Assembly (NCBI GenBank): GCA_029721435.1
Contig: CM056574.1
Span: 6,767,501 to 6,831,500 of the forward strand
DNA: 64,000 nt
Direction of reading: 5' to 3'
DNA from: Gymnothorax reevesii
Taxonomy: Eukaryota > Chordata > Actinopteri > Anguilliformes > Muraenidae
The translations under genes were made by a program, and so were the position numbers. This document shows positions 1-11,960 of this stretch, piece after piece. Every line of letters begins with the position of its first letter. The first letter of the stretch is position 1. The notes below the pieces were generated by a model. That model made no database searches, had not been told where the DNA came from, and saw only the letters and a list, made by a program, of their open reading frames with translations.

Positions 1-1200
1 TAAAAATGTCCGGTCTGGAAACTCTATAAGCATCTGAAACTGCTGTGTCTGAGCACTGCGGTAAGGGCTCTGAAACTCTTCAGTTTCTGTTCGGATATTT
101 TATGCACAAGTCTTTGCATAAGTTTGCCTGCAATAGCTGCTGAGTCCTTTAATTTTGTGTTTCACAAGTATAAGCAGTGTGAGAGAACGGGAGTGACTGT
201 ATTACTGTGTGTATGAAATCGCACATTGGCATCATTCTAGACCTTGGTTTTAATTCCCTATTAAAAACTAATAACAATCCATTGTATTGTTGATCAGATT
301 TTAAATGAAGTAAGGTGTAAAGTCCGGGGCAGAAATATTTTTATTGAATTTATTGCACTTTATGGATATTTTAATACAAGCCTTAACTGTGGTCTTCGCA
401 GAAAATCTCCACAGGAATGGGGACGGGCCTTCGGCTCAGATTGGGAAGAGTATTCCGAAGGTCAGCAGGACAAATTCAGGAATGCAGGATGGAATGCAGA
501 AGCCGGGGGGGCTGGAACAAGAACATTGCTGTCGATTACAGTCAGGCCAAAACAGGAAATGGCTGCTCACACCTGAGTTTAGTCTGTGGATTCTGTTTCA
601 TCGCAGAGTTTCAGTGGACCCGTATATCACACCTACTGCATCAGGTTGGGGAAAAGCTGTGCTGCAGCATTAATTCATTCTTCAACCGAAAGATCAAAAT
701 ATAAAGCCCGGTGCATAGGTGACTTTCAAGTTCTTTCAGCTGTGGGGTCTTCAGTTATCTCCAAAACACAAATGTTTTCGGCTACTAAACTCTACTACAC
801 CAGTGTACAACCTTACTCTTCGACTCTGTTACGCCACGTCGCTATGCAACCCTACAACTCAAATCTGCAGCACTGTACGACTTACTTGAGAAGAAGAGTT
901 CGAAACTATAGGAACACATAAAACAGCTTCAACAAATCCCAGTCAGGGCAGAGTAAGCTGTGAATCAAGCGGAAAATGTGGGTGGAGCCCTTTTGGCTAG
1001 AAGGCACCTGGACACAGCCTCCACTCTTGACAGGACTGACCTTTACGCTGCGGCTTTGGTGAATTAGGGCCAGCAATTAGTCTTTACGCTTTGATCTGAT
1101 GCTGCACATCATCTGCAGGAGACCATTGGAGATTCTGCAGGTTTCACAGAATGAACTACAGCCCCCAGAATCCCACCCGCATATCCATTTTATTAAGAGC
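1..1200. other. No gene recognised
   Basis: Two overlapping plus-strand open frames near 344-921 have no recognisable domain, Kozak or splice context and overlap in different frames. I see no repeat structure here. Confidence 0.5.
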
Positions 1201-1208
1201 CACTAGAT

Positions 1209-1713
1209 CAGGGGTTGCAAACCCTGGTCCTGGAGAGCCGCAGTGTCTGCTGATTTTTGGTGTTACTCAGAACTCGATTGATGGATTAAAGTCGTTGATT
1301 ATTCACTAAACTGATCTCACCTGGTGTCTCAGGTTTAATTCAGTAATAATGAGCCGATCAAGCACTTAGCATCAACAACCCACAAGACTCCTAGAGCCAA
1401 TTAAGCAGACTTGCAGGTTGTGACAGCAAAGTACGTGTTAACCAAGATCTGTCGATGTGGTTGGATATTTAGCGTAGTTGTAATGCAGACAAAGTAGAAG
1501 TACAGAAAAAAGTTTATAGAGCAGGGTGGATAACGCTGGTCCTGTAGAGCCAGAGGGTGTGTGGGTTTGGTTTTCTTCACCCGAATTAAACCTAAGGCAC
1601 CAGGTGAGATGAGTTAAGTGTGTAATCAACTTCTTTAATCCATCAATCGAGTGCTGAGTAACCCTAAAAACCAGCAGACGCTGCGGCTCCAGGACCAGGG
1701 TTGGCCACCCCTG
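1209..1713. mobile_element. Non-autonomous hAT-type element with perfect 8-bp target duplication
   Basis: The 505-bp element begins CAGGGGTTGCAAACCC and ends GGTTGGCCACCCCTG, typical hAT-like termini. It is flanked by identical 8-bp copies of CACTAGAT at 1201-1208 and 1714-1721. The outer about 140 bp at each end are inverted copies (about 1209-1345 and 1560-1713). No transposase is encoded. A related but degraded copy lies at 31285-31445. Confidence 0.88.
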
Positions 1714-1839
1714 CACTAGATGGTAAATGAGAACTCAAGAAAAAACGATCAGCCATTTTGTTTCAGTAATGTGCACCCGTTCGTTCACAACCACTGCGAC
1801 TGTGTCCCTGACTTGTGTTGTACTTCTAGGTTTTTTGTG

Positions 1840-1868
1840 TAATAAATAAATATATAAATAAATAAACT
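1840..1868. repeat. (TAAA)n-like simple repeat
   Basis: A run of aataaataaatatataaataaataaa-type sequence. It is short and low complexity, with no function implied. Confidence 0.8.
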
Positions 1869-2237
1869 GATCCCTGCCTTTCGTCCGTAGTCAGTTGGGA
1901 CTGGGTCCAGCTCCCCCTGCGACCCGAGTGATAGAGATTGATAAATAAACTGAATCATAAAATCTGATTGACAGAGGGTGAACAACAATGAAACTGAATT
2001 TGAAAATATCGCCGGAGATGTGCATTGGGTGGGAGAGCGACAGGTGCCGGTAGTTAGCCTAATACTTTTGTACTACTTTTGACCAAATGAATGAGTTTCG
2101 CATTTCTGAGGTTTAGAATCTGAGGGAGAACAGTTCGAAACTCGGCAGCTCGGAAAACCTTGAGTGTCGTGATTCTGGTCATTCATCTGGTCATATCATC
2201 ATTTATTTACACTTCATTCAATTATATTGTATGTATA

Positions 2238-2487
2238 TGAAGAGTTTGTTTCCAAAAAGAAATATATCCATTTTACTCATTTTGAGTGAATCAGCGTTTT
2301 CTACATTGGCGCCTGTTGCCTTTTATAAAAAACACAAACTTTGACCAAGAAAAAAATACACCGTCCGGAATTAATTTCCTAAAAACTGATTTTTGCACCA
2401 TGTGTAAAAAGCACAGGGCTATCACTCTGGTATTATCTCAATTTTTGTGATTTTGGCACTTACTGCATTTTGGAAACAAACTCTTCA
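2238..2487. mobile_element. MITE, family A, copy 1 (20-bp terminal inverted repeats)
   Basis: The 250-bp element has ends TGAAGAGTTTGTTTCCAAAA and its inverse complement TTTTGGAAACAAACTCTTCA. A second copy in opposite orientation sits at 56996-57228 and shares both ends and the inner block around tgccaaaa, attgagataata and acatggtgcaaaaat. No coding capacity. The superfamily is not assigned because no clear target duplication is visible. Confidence 0.8.
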
Positions 2488-2819
2488 CGTGAATGGCTTT
2501 CCGATAAGAGCAGCTCGGGGAAGCTGCCCGTATCCCGCGGCTGCAGGTCTTCATGAGGACGTGAGTCCAGGCAGAAGCCGAAGACAAACGACCTGTAATT
2601 AATAACCCACTGGAAACTGAGACAGAAACACACATCCACGTTCCAGATAGCAAAGAGGACGCGGGACTGCATTTCCATCTCTTTGGCAGACTGATTTTTC
2701 CAGAGGGACAGAGAGGATGTGTCGTTCTGGAATTGCAGCTGGAGTAATCGGGCTTTTTGCTGCGTCTCATGTTGGAGATGAGCACGGAGCCCAATTAGAC
2801 ATGGGGCCAGGGCTTGGTC

Positions 2820-2820
<1 letters not shown>

Positions 2821-2855
<35 letters not shown>

Positions 2856-3011
2856 TGTGAGTGTGTATGTGTGTGTTTTTGTGAGTGAGTGTGTGTGTGT
2901 GTGGGTGTATGTGTGTGATTTTGTTTGTGTGCGCGTCTGCTTGTGTGTGTGCATGCATCCGTGTGAGTCTTTGTATGTGTGTGTGTGTGCGCGCGCACTT
3001 GTGTATTTATC

Positions 3012-3047
<36 letters not shown>

Positions 3048-3122
3048 TCTGCATGTGTGTTTGCATGTATATGTCTGTGCTTGTGTGTGTTTGTGTGTGT
3101 GTTTTTGTGTGTGTGTGTGTGT

Positions 3123-3158
<36 letters not shown>

Positions 3159-3204
3159 ACATGTGTGTTTGTGTTTTTGTGCACTTGTGTTCATTTGAGT
3201 GTGA
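2821..3204. repeat. (GT)n-rich microsatellite block, about 380 bp
   Basis: Long runs of TG interrupted by TT, TA, CG and CA variants. Open frames of Cys-Val or His-Thr repeats on both strands are artefacts of this dinucleotide sequence. Confidence 0.97.
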
Positions 3205-3450
3205 GTGTGTGGGCTTGTCAAGCCATATTTGTGAGGACTGAGGCTTGAGAAACCTCATGCTGTGAGGACATTTTGTGTGGTGCTGACAGAGGATTATCGC
3301 TGTATGGTTACAGTCGTGGTTCCGTAAAGGTTAGCGTTTGGGCTTTATTTGGTCATGGGTAGGGTTCAGGAAAAGTGGTACAGAATGAATGTTATTCAAT
3401 ACAATGTTCTCGCAAATACAGTATATGTGTGTGTGTGTGTGTGTGTGTGA
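3205..3450. repeat. Dispersed fish repeat between two (GT)n tracts
   Basis: The segment with cttgtcaagcc, tgtgaggac and gtggttccgtaaaggttagcg resembles the common fish 'GTGAGGACATTTTGG...' repeat, which is usually embedded in GT tracts. The second (GT)n is at 3426-3449. Confidence 0.55.
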
Positions 3451-3595
3451 GACATCCTCTCAGGATGTCTTACATAGTCTTGTGACAAATGGGGTGACTG
3501 AGAGGTGGGGGGGTGGAGGGGGGTGGGGCCTGAGGTGACACGTCATTGAGAGGTCAAAAGGTCACGTCTGTGACCGGAGCTCACCCCTAGTCTTG

Positions 3596-3770
3596 TGGGT
3601 TACAGGTATTTAGCTGATGCTTTATTTAGCTGTTTGCCCAAATTTGCATACAGGTCCATAAATGGCAAGGCCAGTCACCCTAGGAGTGATTTAGGCTTAA
3701 GGGCCTTTTACAAGGGCCGAACAGCAACACTGATCTTACTGTGGCCCCAATGCGACACGAGACACAAAAC
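3596..3770 (+). repeat. Dispersed repeat resembling fish 'atttagcagacgcttttatcc' sequences
   Basis: The string tacaggtatttagctgatgctttatttagctg followed by aagggccttttacaagggccgaacagcaac matches, with decay, a widespread fish interspersed repeat (remembered, not searched). Confidence 0.5.
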
Positions 3771-3813
3771 CTCTCATTCTTACTATTATCACATTATTCT
3801 TCCCTACGCTGCA

Positions 3814-3900
3814 TACTAAACCCCTGGAAGTGCCCTTAGTTTTTCATTTTACCTACTAAACCCCTGGAAGTGCCCTTAGTTCTTCATTTTACCTACTCAA
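3814..3900. repeat. Two direct copies of a 40-bp unit
   Basis: 3814-3853 and 3854-3893 are nearly identical copies beginning tactaaacccctggaagtgc, followed by a degraded third start. It looks like a simple local duplication. Confidence 0.85.
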
Positions 3901-4279
3901 TTCATGGAAGTGCTGATTTGCTCCTCAGACTGCATGTGATTCTGGCTGAGTTCATGACCCCCGATTGAACTCTGCTTGTCCAGGTTGGATTGGTTAATTT
4001 GGGCTCCCCCAGCTGGTGTCCTAAGATTTTACCGCCATGCTGAAGATCACAGACCCAAGTAAGCACAGGAGGTAAAATATCAGTTTCTGGATTTCCAGAA
4101 ATGCCCAAAATTTAAAAAAACAAAAAAAAAAAACAGCCAGGTCCATAAATTTTTAAGCATCGAGGAAATTTTTATTGTTTTATCTGTATAACACACCATA
4201 TTGGACATGAAACCGAATAATGAAAAAATGAAAATGTACAGACTCTATGTGCATTGGCCGCATAAGGACAACAAAGGCA

Positions 4280-4690
4280 ATCTCCTCTGGTCCACACTGA
4301 CAGAAGGGCGACTGTGGAATTAGTCTGGGAGACAAGTCGAAGTGCCCATTCTAACCTTGGTCCACCGCCTAAAGCACCCATTATGGACACGTGAGCGTCA
4401 GAACTGGACCTTGACGCAGCTGAGGAAGGTCGTCTGGTCCAGTGGGTCCCGTTTTCTTTCACATCACGTGCTTTGGCTGGGTACGTGAGAACCATTTATC
4501 TGGGGAGGAGGTGGCATCAGGATGCACTGTGGGAAGAAGACAAGCTGGCGGAGGGAGTGTGATGCTCTGGGAAATGTTCTGCCATGAAAAACTGAGTCTG
4601 GGGTGTCAGGTTGATGGAGCTGTTTTGACAACTCGATGGGGACTGACAATTTCAGGCAGGTGGTTTTAATGTTGTGGCTGATTTGCCCAT
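4280..4690 (+). mobile_element. Tc1/mariner-like transposon relic (middle and 3' end)
   Basis: Blocks such as gagcgtcagaactggac, catcaggatgcactgtggga, gtgatgctctgggaaatgtt and the terminal caggcaggtggttttaatgt match a common fish Tc1-like element as I remember it. The reading frame is broken by stops and frameshifts, and a segment is deleted between the start and middle parts. A complementary N-terminal piece of the same family is at 57430-57690. Confidence 0.7.
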
Positions 4691-4693
4691 GTA

Positions 4694-5228
4694 CCGTCTT
4701 GTGCAAATTAATTGGATGACGGTGCTTGTCAATTGAATGAGATGAATGGAGTGCAAATAGCTGTTCCAAAGTGATGGATGTTTTACAGAACCACCTCAAA
4801 GATCACTGCATTGTAGCCACGTTTCATTCATTTCCTTGACTTGTATGATGCAACTAATGCGATTGCATCATCAGCACAGTACTGTACCTGTCAGACTGGC
4901 CTGGGAATTCACCTGACCTCAGTCCCATTGAGAATCTCTGGTCCATCATCAGGTCAACGCTGCAGCAGAAGGGCTGCGAGAAAAAAGCCAAAGTCATCGA
5001 TGCTGGAGTCCAGGTGTGGCATCATGACGAGGAAATCAAGGCAACCTGCAAAAACCTGGTCAGCTCCATGGCAAAACGGGTGGTGCAGCTTATCAAGAAC
5101 CGTGGAGGACACACCTCGCACTGAGAGCTGAATGTAGAGGCTATTAAAGTAATAAAAAGCCCGAAAACCTTTGTTGTTTGGTTTTTACCACTCCAGCCTG
5201 CTTTATCCAATTAATTTGCACAAGACTT
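4694..5228 (+). mobile_element. Internally deleted Tc1/mariner element with near-perfect 22-bp inverted ends
   Basis: Identical inverted repeats lie at 4696-4717 and 5205-5226 (core CTTGTGCAAATTAATTGGAT), with TA dinucleotides at 4692-4693 and 5229-5230 as the expected target duplication. The inside encodes, on the plus strand near 4895-5122, a transposase C-terminal piece containing WPGNSPDLSPIENLW, the DD(E/D)-family tail motif, ending in a stop at about 5122. The N-terminal two thirds of the transposase is missing, so it cannot be autonomous. Confidence 0.88.
4841..5125 (+). pseudogene. Tc1/mariner transposase C-terminal fragment
   Basis: The WPGNSPDLSPIENLWSII motif around 4898-4951 is the conserved region just before the last catalytic acidic residue of Tc1-like transposases; the frame continues to a stop in ...GGHTSH. 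The DNA-binding half and first Asp residues are absent. Confidence 0.8.
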
Positions 5229-7600
5229 TATCTTCTTACGGCCCATCATTCGACACCAGCTGGACAGCGCCCTGGCCAGAATTGAGATGCTCATCTCACA
5301 GTTCATTAAATTAGGGGTTCATTGCTTTGCAGAGTATTTTGAGGGTGACCTCCAGTCCCAACGTTTCGCAGGATCTGAGTGAAGATAAAACCGTGGAGAA
5401 AGGAAATCTTGCATTCGTCTCTTCGCTCTGCAGTCATGATTACTGCACAGTGACCTTCAGATCGACAGGATGTAAGACTCTGTGCTCAAGTCTGGAAAAC
5501 CCATCTGCACGATGAAAGCAGCGTTGCTCCTGACTGTTTTCACTTTCTTTCCTTCCTTCGGCCGAATGCTGTTTTTCTCCGAAAGGGAGGGGGGATGGAC
5601 TCACGCACTCACAAAAGGGAACTTACCGACGGACTGATAATGACCAAACAAGAACCTGGGTCAGTTGAAAAGATACCAGTTGAGTGAGCTCCATCACAGC
5701 ATACCAATAAATTCAACAAGCCTGTAAACTCAGGTAAAATGTAAGTTACAAAGACTAAAGCGGCTTTCACACCGGACGCGTAACAAATGTTTCACGCCAC
5801 AGATTACATTCAAAGTCAACGCACAGATGCGAAAACTCGCGAAATGCATGTATTCGAAGTCGACTTGAGCCAGACCTCGCTGCCAAAAATTCCAACCTCA
5901 CCAAAGGCTTTTCTGCGGAGAAATGAAATCAAATCCTCACAGAAATGTTCTAGCATCTAGTGGAGAGTCTTCTAAGATAAGTGGAGACTATTTTAGCAGC
6001 AAAGGGGAGAGCCAGTCTGCATGAGTTCCCATGAGTACAGAATGTCATGGTGGGTCTGATCATGTAGTGTTTGTTCGGTTCCTGGGACTTTTCTTCCTTG
6101 GAGGAGTGTGCTTTTAAAACAATTACTCCCCTTAGGTGTTCTTGACCCTCATAATAACCAAAATTGAGGCGGTAATTTGGCTTCAGCCTTTAAATATACG
6201 AGTGCTGAGCCCAAAGTCCCCTCGCGCCTCGTGACCTCAGAGGCTGTCACGGAGGTAATGCACATTGAGCTAAACATTAAAATGATATTGCACATGAACT
6301 TGTCAGTAAATACATTTTGTGAATACATTATTGTTAGCACGTGTAGAGATAAACATTAACAAAGTGGCTATTCCCCCAACCACTGGTGGTATAAGAAAGG
6401 AGGGTAACTCTTATTCCCCCCGTAAATCTAAGACGCAATTCAAATGGCGCCAAAAAGTTTCACCAAAAGATATCGCTCAACGATTAGAAGAGTAGCCTTT
6501 GGCGAACATTACACTTAAAGTTAGTCACCAGAATATTGATGAAAATTGATAATTTAAAGAATGTGTAGGAGTTCATGGTTAATAAAAAAAGCTTATTTTG
6601 GGGCCTCTGAAGATCTGAAGCAATTTCGATCAGGAGTTAAAAAGAGACGTTGAGTCCTCGGCTCTTCTTTCGCACCATCGCTGCCCTCAGCGGCTGCAGT
6701 AGGTTACGCCCCAAATAATGTTTCTCAAGTTTCCTCCTGTCCTGACCCAAGGCGTTACCTCGGCGTTACCGTGGCAACATGTATGTAAACAGCTCGGGGT
6801 GTAGCAGACAGGTCTAGGTGTGGGGGTTTATTTTGGCCGCACTGCAGATATTGGCTGCGATCCAGACAGCATTCCTACCTAAGCGTGACTCTTAATTAGG
6901 CACATCACTTTTTTTTTTTTTTTCAAATGCCATCACATTTGTTTACATTCATTCAGATTTAAAAAAAAAATGCTGCAAACTTAATCGTGAGCCATGGACA
7001 AAAAATGCCATTGGCCGGTATCCAGCAGCCCTGCCACATGGCAGTTAGGTCACCGTAAAAACCCCGCCCTCCCCAGGTACCAGCGCTATCGTGTCACAAT
7101 GTGTGTTCGACATATTGAAACTTTTCTTTTTTCACCAGGGTCTGAAAAGGTAGCGTGCAGTGAACAATGATAGCCGCTAATGGGGAATAATCTATGGAAA
7201 CAATTAAGAAAATATATAAAACATATAGCAGTTATAATTCACTGCACTTCATCTCATTCTACATGTCAGGTGGGCTGCAATCAGCGAAGTCCTCTAATAT
7301 GGAAACCGATGTGATCTAATATGGATCATCTCTGTGATCACCTTTCTTAGTACTGAAATGTAATAAAGTTATGAACTAAATGGAATTTGTGTTTACTGTT
7401 CATAAGCATATTGACGTTTGCTGCAAAGAGACACAGTTTAATTTGAAAAAAGATTCCCCACTCATAGTCTTGCCACATTGCTGGTCGCAGCAAACTCCCA
7501 CAGCATAATTCCAAAAACCTGCCTCTTTCAATCTACTGCCAGGTCATCCCCTGCTTTGTCTCAATCCCATTAAACCTACGGACTCACATATGGGTCTGTC
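5229..7600. other. No gene recognised; one dispersed repeat at about 5758-5880
   Basis: The string cggctttcacaccggacgcg followed by cacagattacattc resembles a common fish DNA-transposon-derived repeat; a diverged relative lies at 53855-53940. Poly(T)/poly(A) runs occur at 6908-6924 and 6961-6971. Nothing else is recognised. Confidence 0.45.
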
Positions 7601-7604
7601 AATT

Positions 7605-7800
7605 TTGCAGCTGCTGTATTCAAAGTTGTGGAACTTCAAGCTCATTTCAAATTCTCATGGAGATCCCAAGGTTTACAACAATCCCAAATATGTCCTGCTG
7701 GATTACAGGGATATGTGTATAAATGATGTGCAAGATCTAGATATTTTCCATTTGATGGAATGTTGTGGCCATAATAACATGGCGTCCTGGGTTAGAATAT
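7605..7800 (+). repeat. Dispersed repeat family B, copy 1
   Basis: It shares blocks (gatcccaaggttta, caatcccaaatatgtcctgc, gatctagatatttt, ttgtggcca) with 27335-27510 in inverted orientation and with 55225-55345 in the same orientation. Three diverged copies therefore exist in this window. The open frames seen here are by-products. Confidence 0.7.
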
Positions 7801-9180
7801 TTCTCATTATAAAACGGGTGCTTCCCATCCTTAAAGGTGATTGGCTGAGCCGCGTTCCGTGCCGGTATAAAATTACTGTGACCCACTGTGGCAGGCCGCA
7901 GCACAAAATATCCCTGCGTGCAACAAACTACTCTGCCCTCAACTGACTCGTTAGGATACGCTTGTTTCAAGACTTTTAGCTCGCTATTTCAGTGTCAGCG
8001 AAGTTTAGCCTTTTCACCCGCTAACCAGACGGCCATCTACCTAGCTAGCTATTGAATTACAGAGTTCGATATCTCTTTTGCGTTGCCAGCTACTTGCTAA
8101 CTAGCTCGCTATTTCAGTGGCCTATGAGCGATAAATTGTTGACCTTTTTCCTGTGTGTTTATTTTATGGGCTGTATGTTGGGTAATCACATCCATTGTAG
8201 TGAACGCTAGCTAGCTGACAAGCTGGCTAGCAAACTAATGCATAATTCAACATATTTTCCTGGACACCGGCAAGTGTGGAGGACAAAAGTCAATCGTTTC
8301 CTACTCTCGCTGCTGGTTGTAATGATTTGGCCGATCGGCGCAAGTTGAGAACAGGGAAACTCGGAAACCGAAACGAACGTAAAATCATATACCAGGGTCT
8401 TCGGGAGACCAAAGGAGACATTCAAAATAGCCTGCCTTCATAGTATATCTACATTAGCGAGCCCAAATAGCCTAATGTGACATGATAATGGCGCAAGATG
8501 AAAAAGCAATCTTAGCGTTGGTTGCTTGCCAATCATTCTGTCCACTCTATATTGCTGTAACCCACTGCTTCTCGGGACTTATTCCTTTAGTATAAGTGTG
8601 ATGTAGCTTCAATGATGCACAGCAATCCATAGATTATGTATGCAACATTGTCATATAGTACGTATGAAAAATATGCATATTCTGACTTTGAAACAACTTC
8701 AAAGAAAACTGAGGTGAAAAGTCAGAGTTAAAGGGGTTAAATGATTGTTCTTCCCCTCTCCTGCAACGGTGATACATAGTGTGGTCTCTGAAGGTGCCTG
8801 AAAGGTCGTCATTTTTGTCAGGCATACAACTTGGAGACTGAGTGAAATGGTTTTTATCAATTGGAAGGTGTTACCTTCGGTAACCCCGTTGCATCATTCA
8901 CGCAGCATTAATCTTGAGCCGTTACATTGATCAACCCTATCAATTGATGAGGGAAGAGTTTTCAGTGCAAAGCATTGTGGGATAGCCTTTTTTGGCTAGG
9001 GGGAGGAGTTCAGTTCTTCATTGTTTCTGGAAGGGGGGGAGGAGGGCTTGATTTTTCGGACTTGAGGCCACTCAAGGCCTGTTATTTATCAACTCTCCAA
9101 GGCAGACAAGACTACACACACCATTGGATTACAGCACCACAAGCTCCGCCCTCTCTCCCCAGCCCTCCACACAAAAAGTA
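7800..9180. other. No gene recognised
   Basis: It contains a cluster of AGCTAGCTAG-like palindromic strings around 8040-8235, otherwise unremarkable. Confidence 0.4.
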
Positions 9181-9240
9181 GGAAGTCCCAGAACAAAACA
9201 GGAAGTCCCAGAACAAAGCAGGAAGTCCCCACACAAAGCA
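9181..9240. repeat. Three tandem copies of a 20-bp unit
   Basis: Unit ggaagtcccagaacaaaaca repeated exactly three times with a few substitutions in the last copy. Confidence 0.9.
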
Positions 9241-10507
9241 GCCAGCACCTGCGGATTAATGCCTGTTTGGGGTAAACTCCCCACTGCTAAACCCTGGAAT
9301 GCACACAGCAGCAGCTATCCTCTGTGCATGAGGTTCAGAGGACCCTAAATAAATTAGTTACAGCTTCTAACACTTTTGGCAATAAAACCGTATTTACTGT
9401 TTAGTGGTGTATTCTTGTCTTCTTCATGGGCGTAGCTGTGGTTGAGTTGGGGACTCTTTGCAGACTGTGTAAACCTCCAGGCCAGCACAGGCTGTTGGTG
9501 AGAAGCTCCAGTGTTGAATAACTGCAGGTTTATGAAGCTGTGAGAGTTTGCTGCTTCAAAAGGGAGCTGTATTACCCCACTGCCACCCCCACCCCGCTTA
9601 ACGAATCTTTTTTACTTTATTTTCTCTAGTTTTCCCTCTCTCTCTCGCTTTGCGTTTTCTGAGATCTCAATATTATATCATTCCATATTATTCCTATGGT
9701 TGTTGTGCTGTTCCCTGATCCAATACACTATTCCCCGTTTTAGGACTGTATTTTCCCAGATCCCATGCAATTTCCCAATTATACAGCAGTGCTTTCCCCA
9801 ATTTCTCCACACTATTCCCAGTTACGTGCTTCGTGCTTCCCCTGATGTCATACAATTTCTCAATTACTGAGCTGCACTCCTCCAAAACTCTCCCCATCAT
9901 GCCTTTTTATACAGTATACGCCAGCCTTTCTCGGGTCTTATAAATTATTCCCTATCACAGAGCTGAGCTATTCCTAAACTTTCCTCATAATTTCCCGGTA
10001 TGGAGTTTAGCTTTTCCCAGATATGAAACACTGCTGCCCACATTCCCTGTTTGCAGCTGTGCTTCTCCGAAAAAGCAAAGGGAAAGAAACTGGTCATGCA
10101 GGATTTTCTGTGATCCTGGCAAGGCCAGCAAAATAAGAATCCAGATCAGAGCATCTGTTCCTGCTGTCTTTTTTCATGGGCTGTTTCCACAGTGTTTTGC
10201 TTGGCTGAGAGATGGAGGGATAAGGAGATAGAGGGAGGAAAAGGATGTCTTATCTGACTCATCTGTGGGCTCATTCGCTGTGCGGGCGATTCGCTCGAGA
10301 GAGACTGAGCATCTGCACGGAGTGAGATGACCTCAGGTTGGACCACAAACTCAATGAGAGTTTAGTAAACAATCAAAAAATATATATATAATATTTTTTT
10401 ATATAATTAGAGGCCACTGCAGGATATAATTATTCATGTCCAGTAAATAAGGAATGATAAATAAGGAAAGATGTTGATCTGCTATTCCTATATTGACAAG
10501 CGTTAAT

Positions 10508-10553
<46 letters not shown>

Positions 10554-11927
10554 AAACACACACACAAACATATGCACTCATGCATGTGTGTGATCCTACG
10601 CACGCCGGAACAGACAAGCACCCATGCATGCATTCCACATGCAGACCTGCATGCACCCACGCCCACGTGCACACAAGCACACAAGCCTGCACAAGCATAC
10701 ACACATCGAGAAAAACACACACTCCGTTTGAGCCCCGCTGAGCCACAAAAGGGATGCGAGTCCCGCATCAGCGCTTCCTGATCCGAGCCGCAGATAGGTC
10801 CATCTCGCCTCAGCTCATAAATGAACATCCTCGCTAATCGTACGTCCAAGGCCCTCTGACAAAACGCAGGCCGTTTGCAGTGAATGCAACCGTTAAGACG
10901 GATCCACAGAAAATATTCCTCTTTCCACCTGCTGTGGAATGCTGGCTGTTTTCGTTTGTCCGCTGTCACCTAGCAGATATATTCTCAGGTCATTCTCTCG
11001 GTCTAAAACTGCGGAAGGTGAAACTGTTCCTTAATTGAACTGTGCTGTCCGCCAGAAATACCTCCTCTCCCCATTTCCTGCACAGCCGAACTCCGCTCCA
11101 AAGATGGCGTTCCCAGATTAGATTCGATTCCAGAAGTGGAATCTTAGCTTTCCCGAGACATGTGTTACTGTGGCTTGCGTCCCACCAGCTGGATATCGGT
11201 AAGCAGCATATGTTAAGATATTCGCATCGCTAGCGCAGAGGGTCGAACGGCAGCATAATCGCGCTATGCTAGCAATGTGCTGGAAAAGCTTTAACTGCGT
11301 ATTAGCGATTAGCACAGCAATAGAGCTGCATTAGCACTACGTTTGCACGGTCTGAGCACTGGATACGCAATATGCAGACATTTGGCATGAGAGCTGGGAG
11401 TGTAAGTGCATTTCTGCCAAAGGGGTCATTTCAGGGCACACTCAGGCTCGGGACTGCATGTAAACTGTTTCTTTGCCTCCTTTTGGTTTAAACCTCTGAA
11501 TCTGGGGACCATGGACCCTATTATTTGCCCTTTGAGACTTATTATTTCTCTCTCTGTTATAAGTGCACACTCAAGCAATACAGGGTTTCCGTTTGCTGGC
11601 AGATATTGACGACTGACTGGTAAAATCTGTTAATGTTCGAGCAATTTAAAACTCGCCAGTAAAAATATTTACCCCAGGTTGGCTACTTAGTATGGCATAA
11701 CCAGCTGTGCACTAAGAACGATACGAGACAGTAACGTACAAGACATTAAATCTGAAATGAACTGAAAGCGAGAATTCTTTTGCAACATTAATACCAACGC
11801 AACATTATTTTGACAGGAAATCTCTCTGCTTGACTTGAAAAATCAATCCCGTATGGACACGTCAAATAGCAAGAAATAAGTCCTACCTGAAACTCCTGAC
11901 ACGTATACAAACTCTCTCTCTCTCTCA

Positions 11928-11960
<33 letters not shown>

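Noticed and set aside
2460..3258. Long His/Thr-rich and Cys/Val-rich open frames on both strands
   Set aside because: They are translations of a (GT)n/(CA)n microsatellite and occur in several frames at once.
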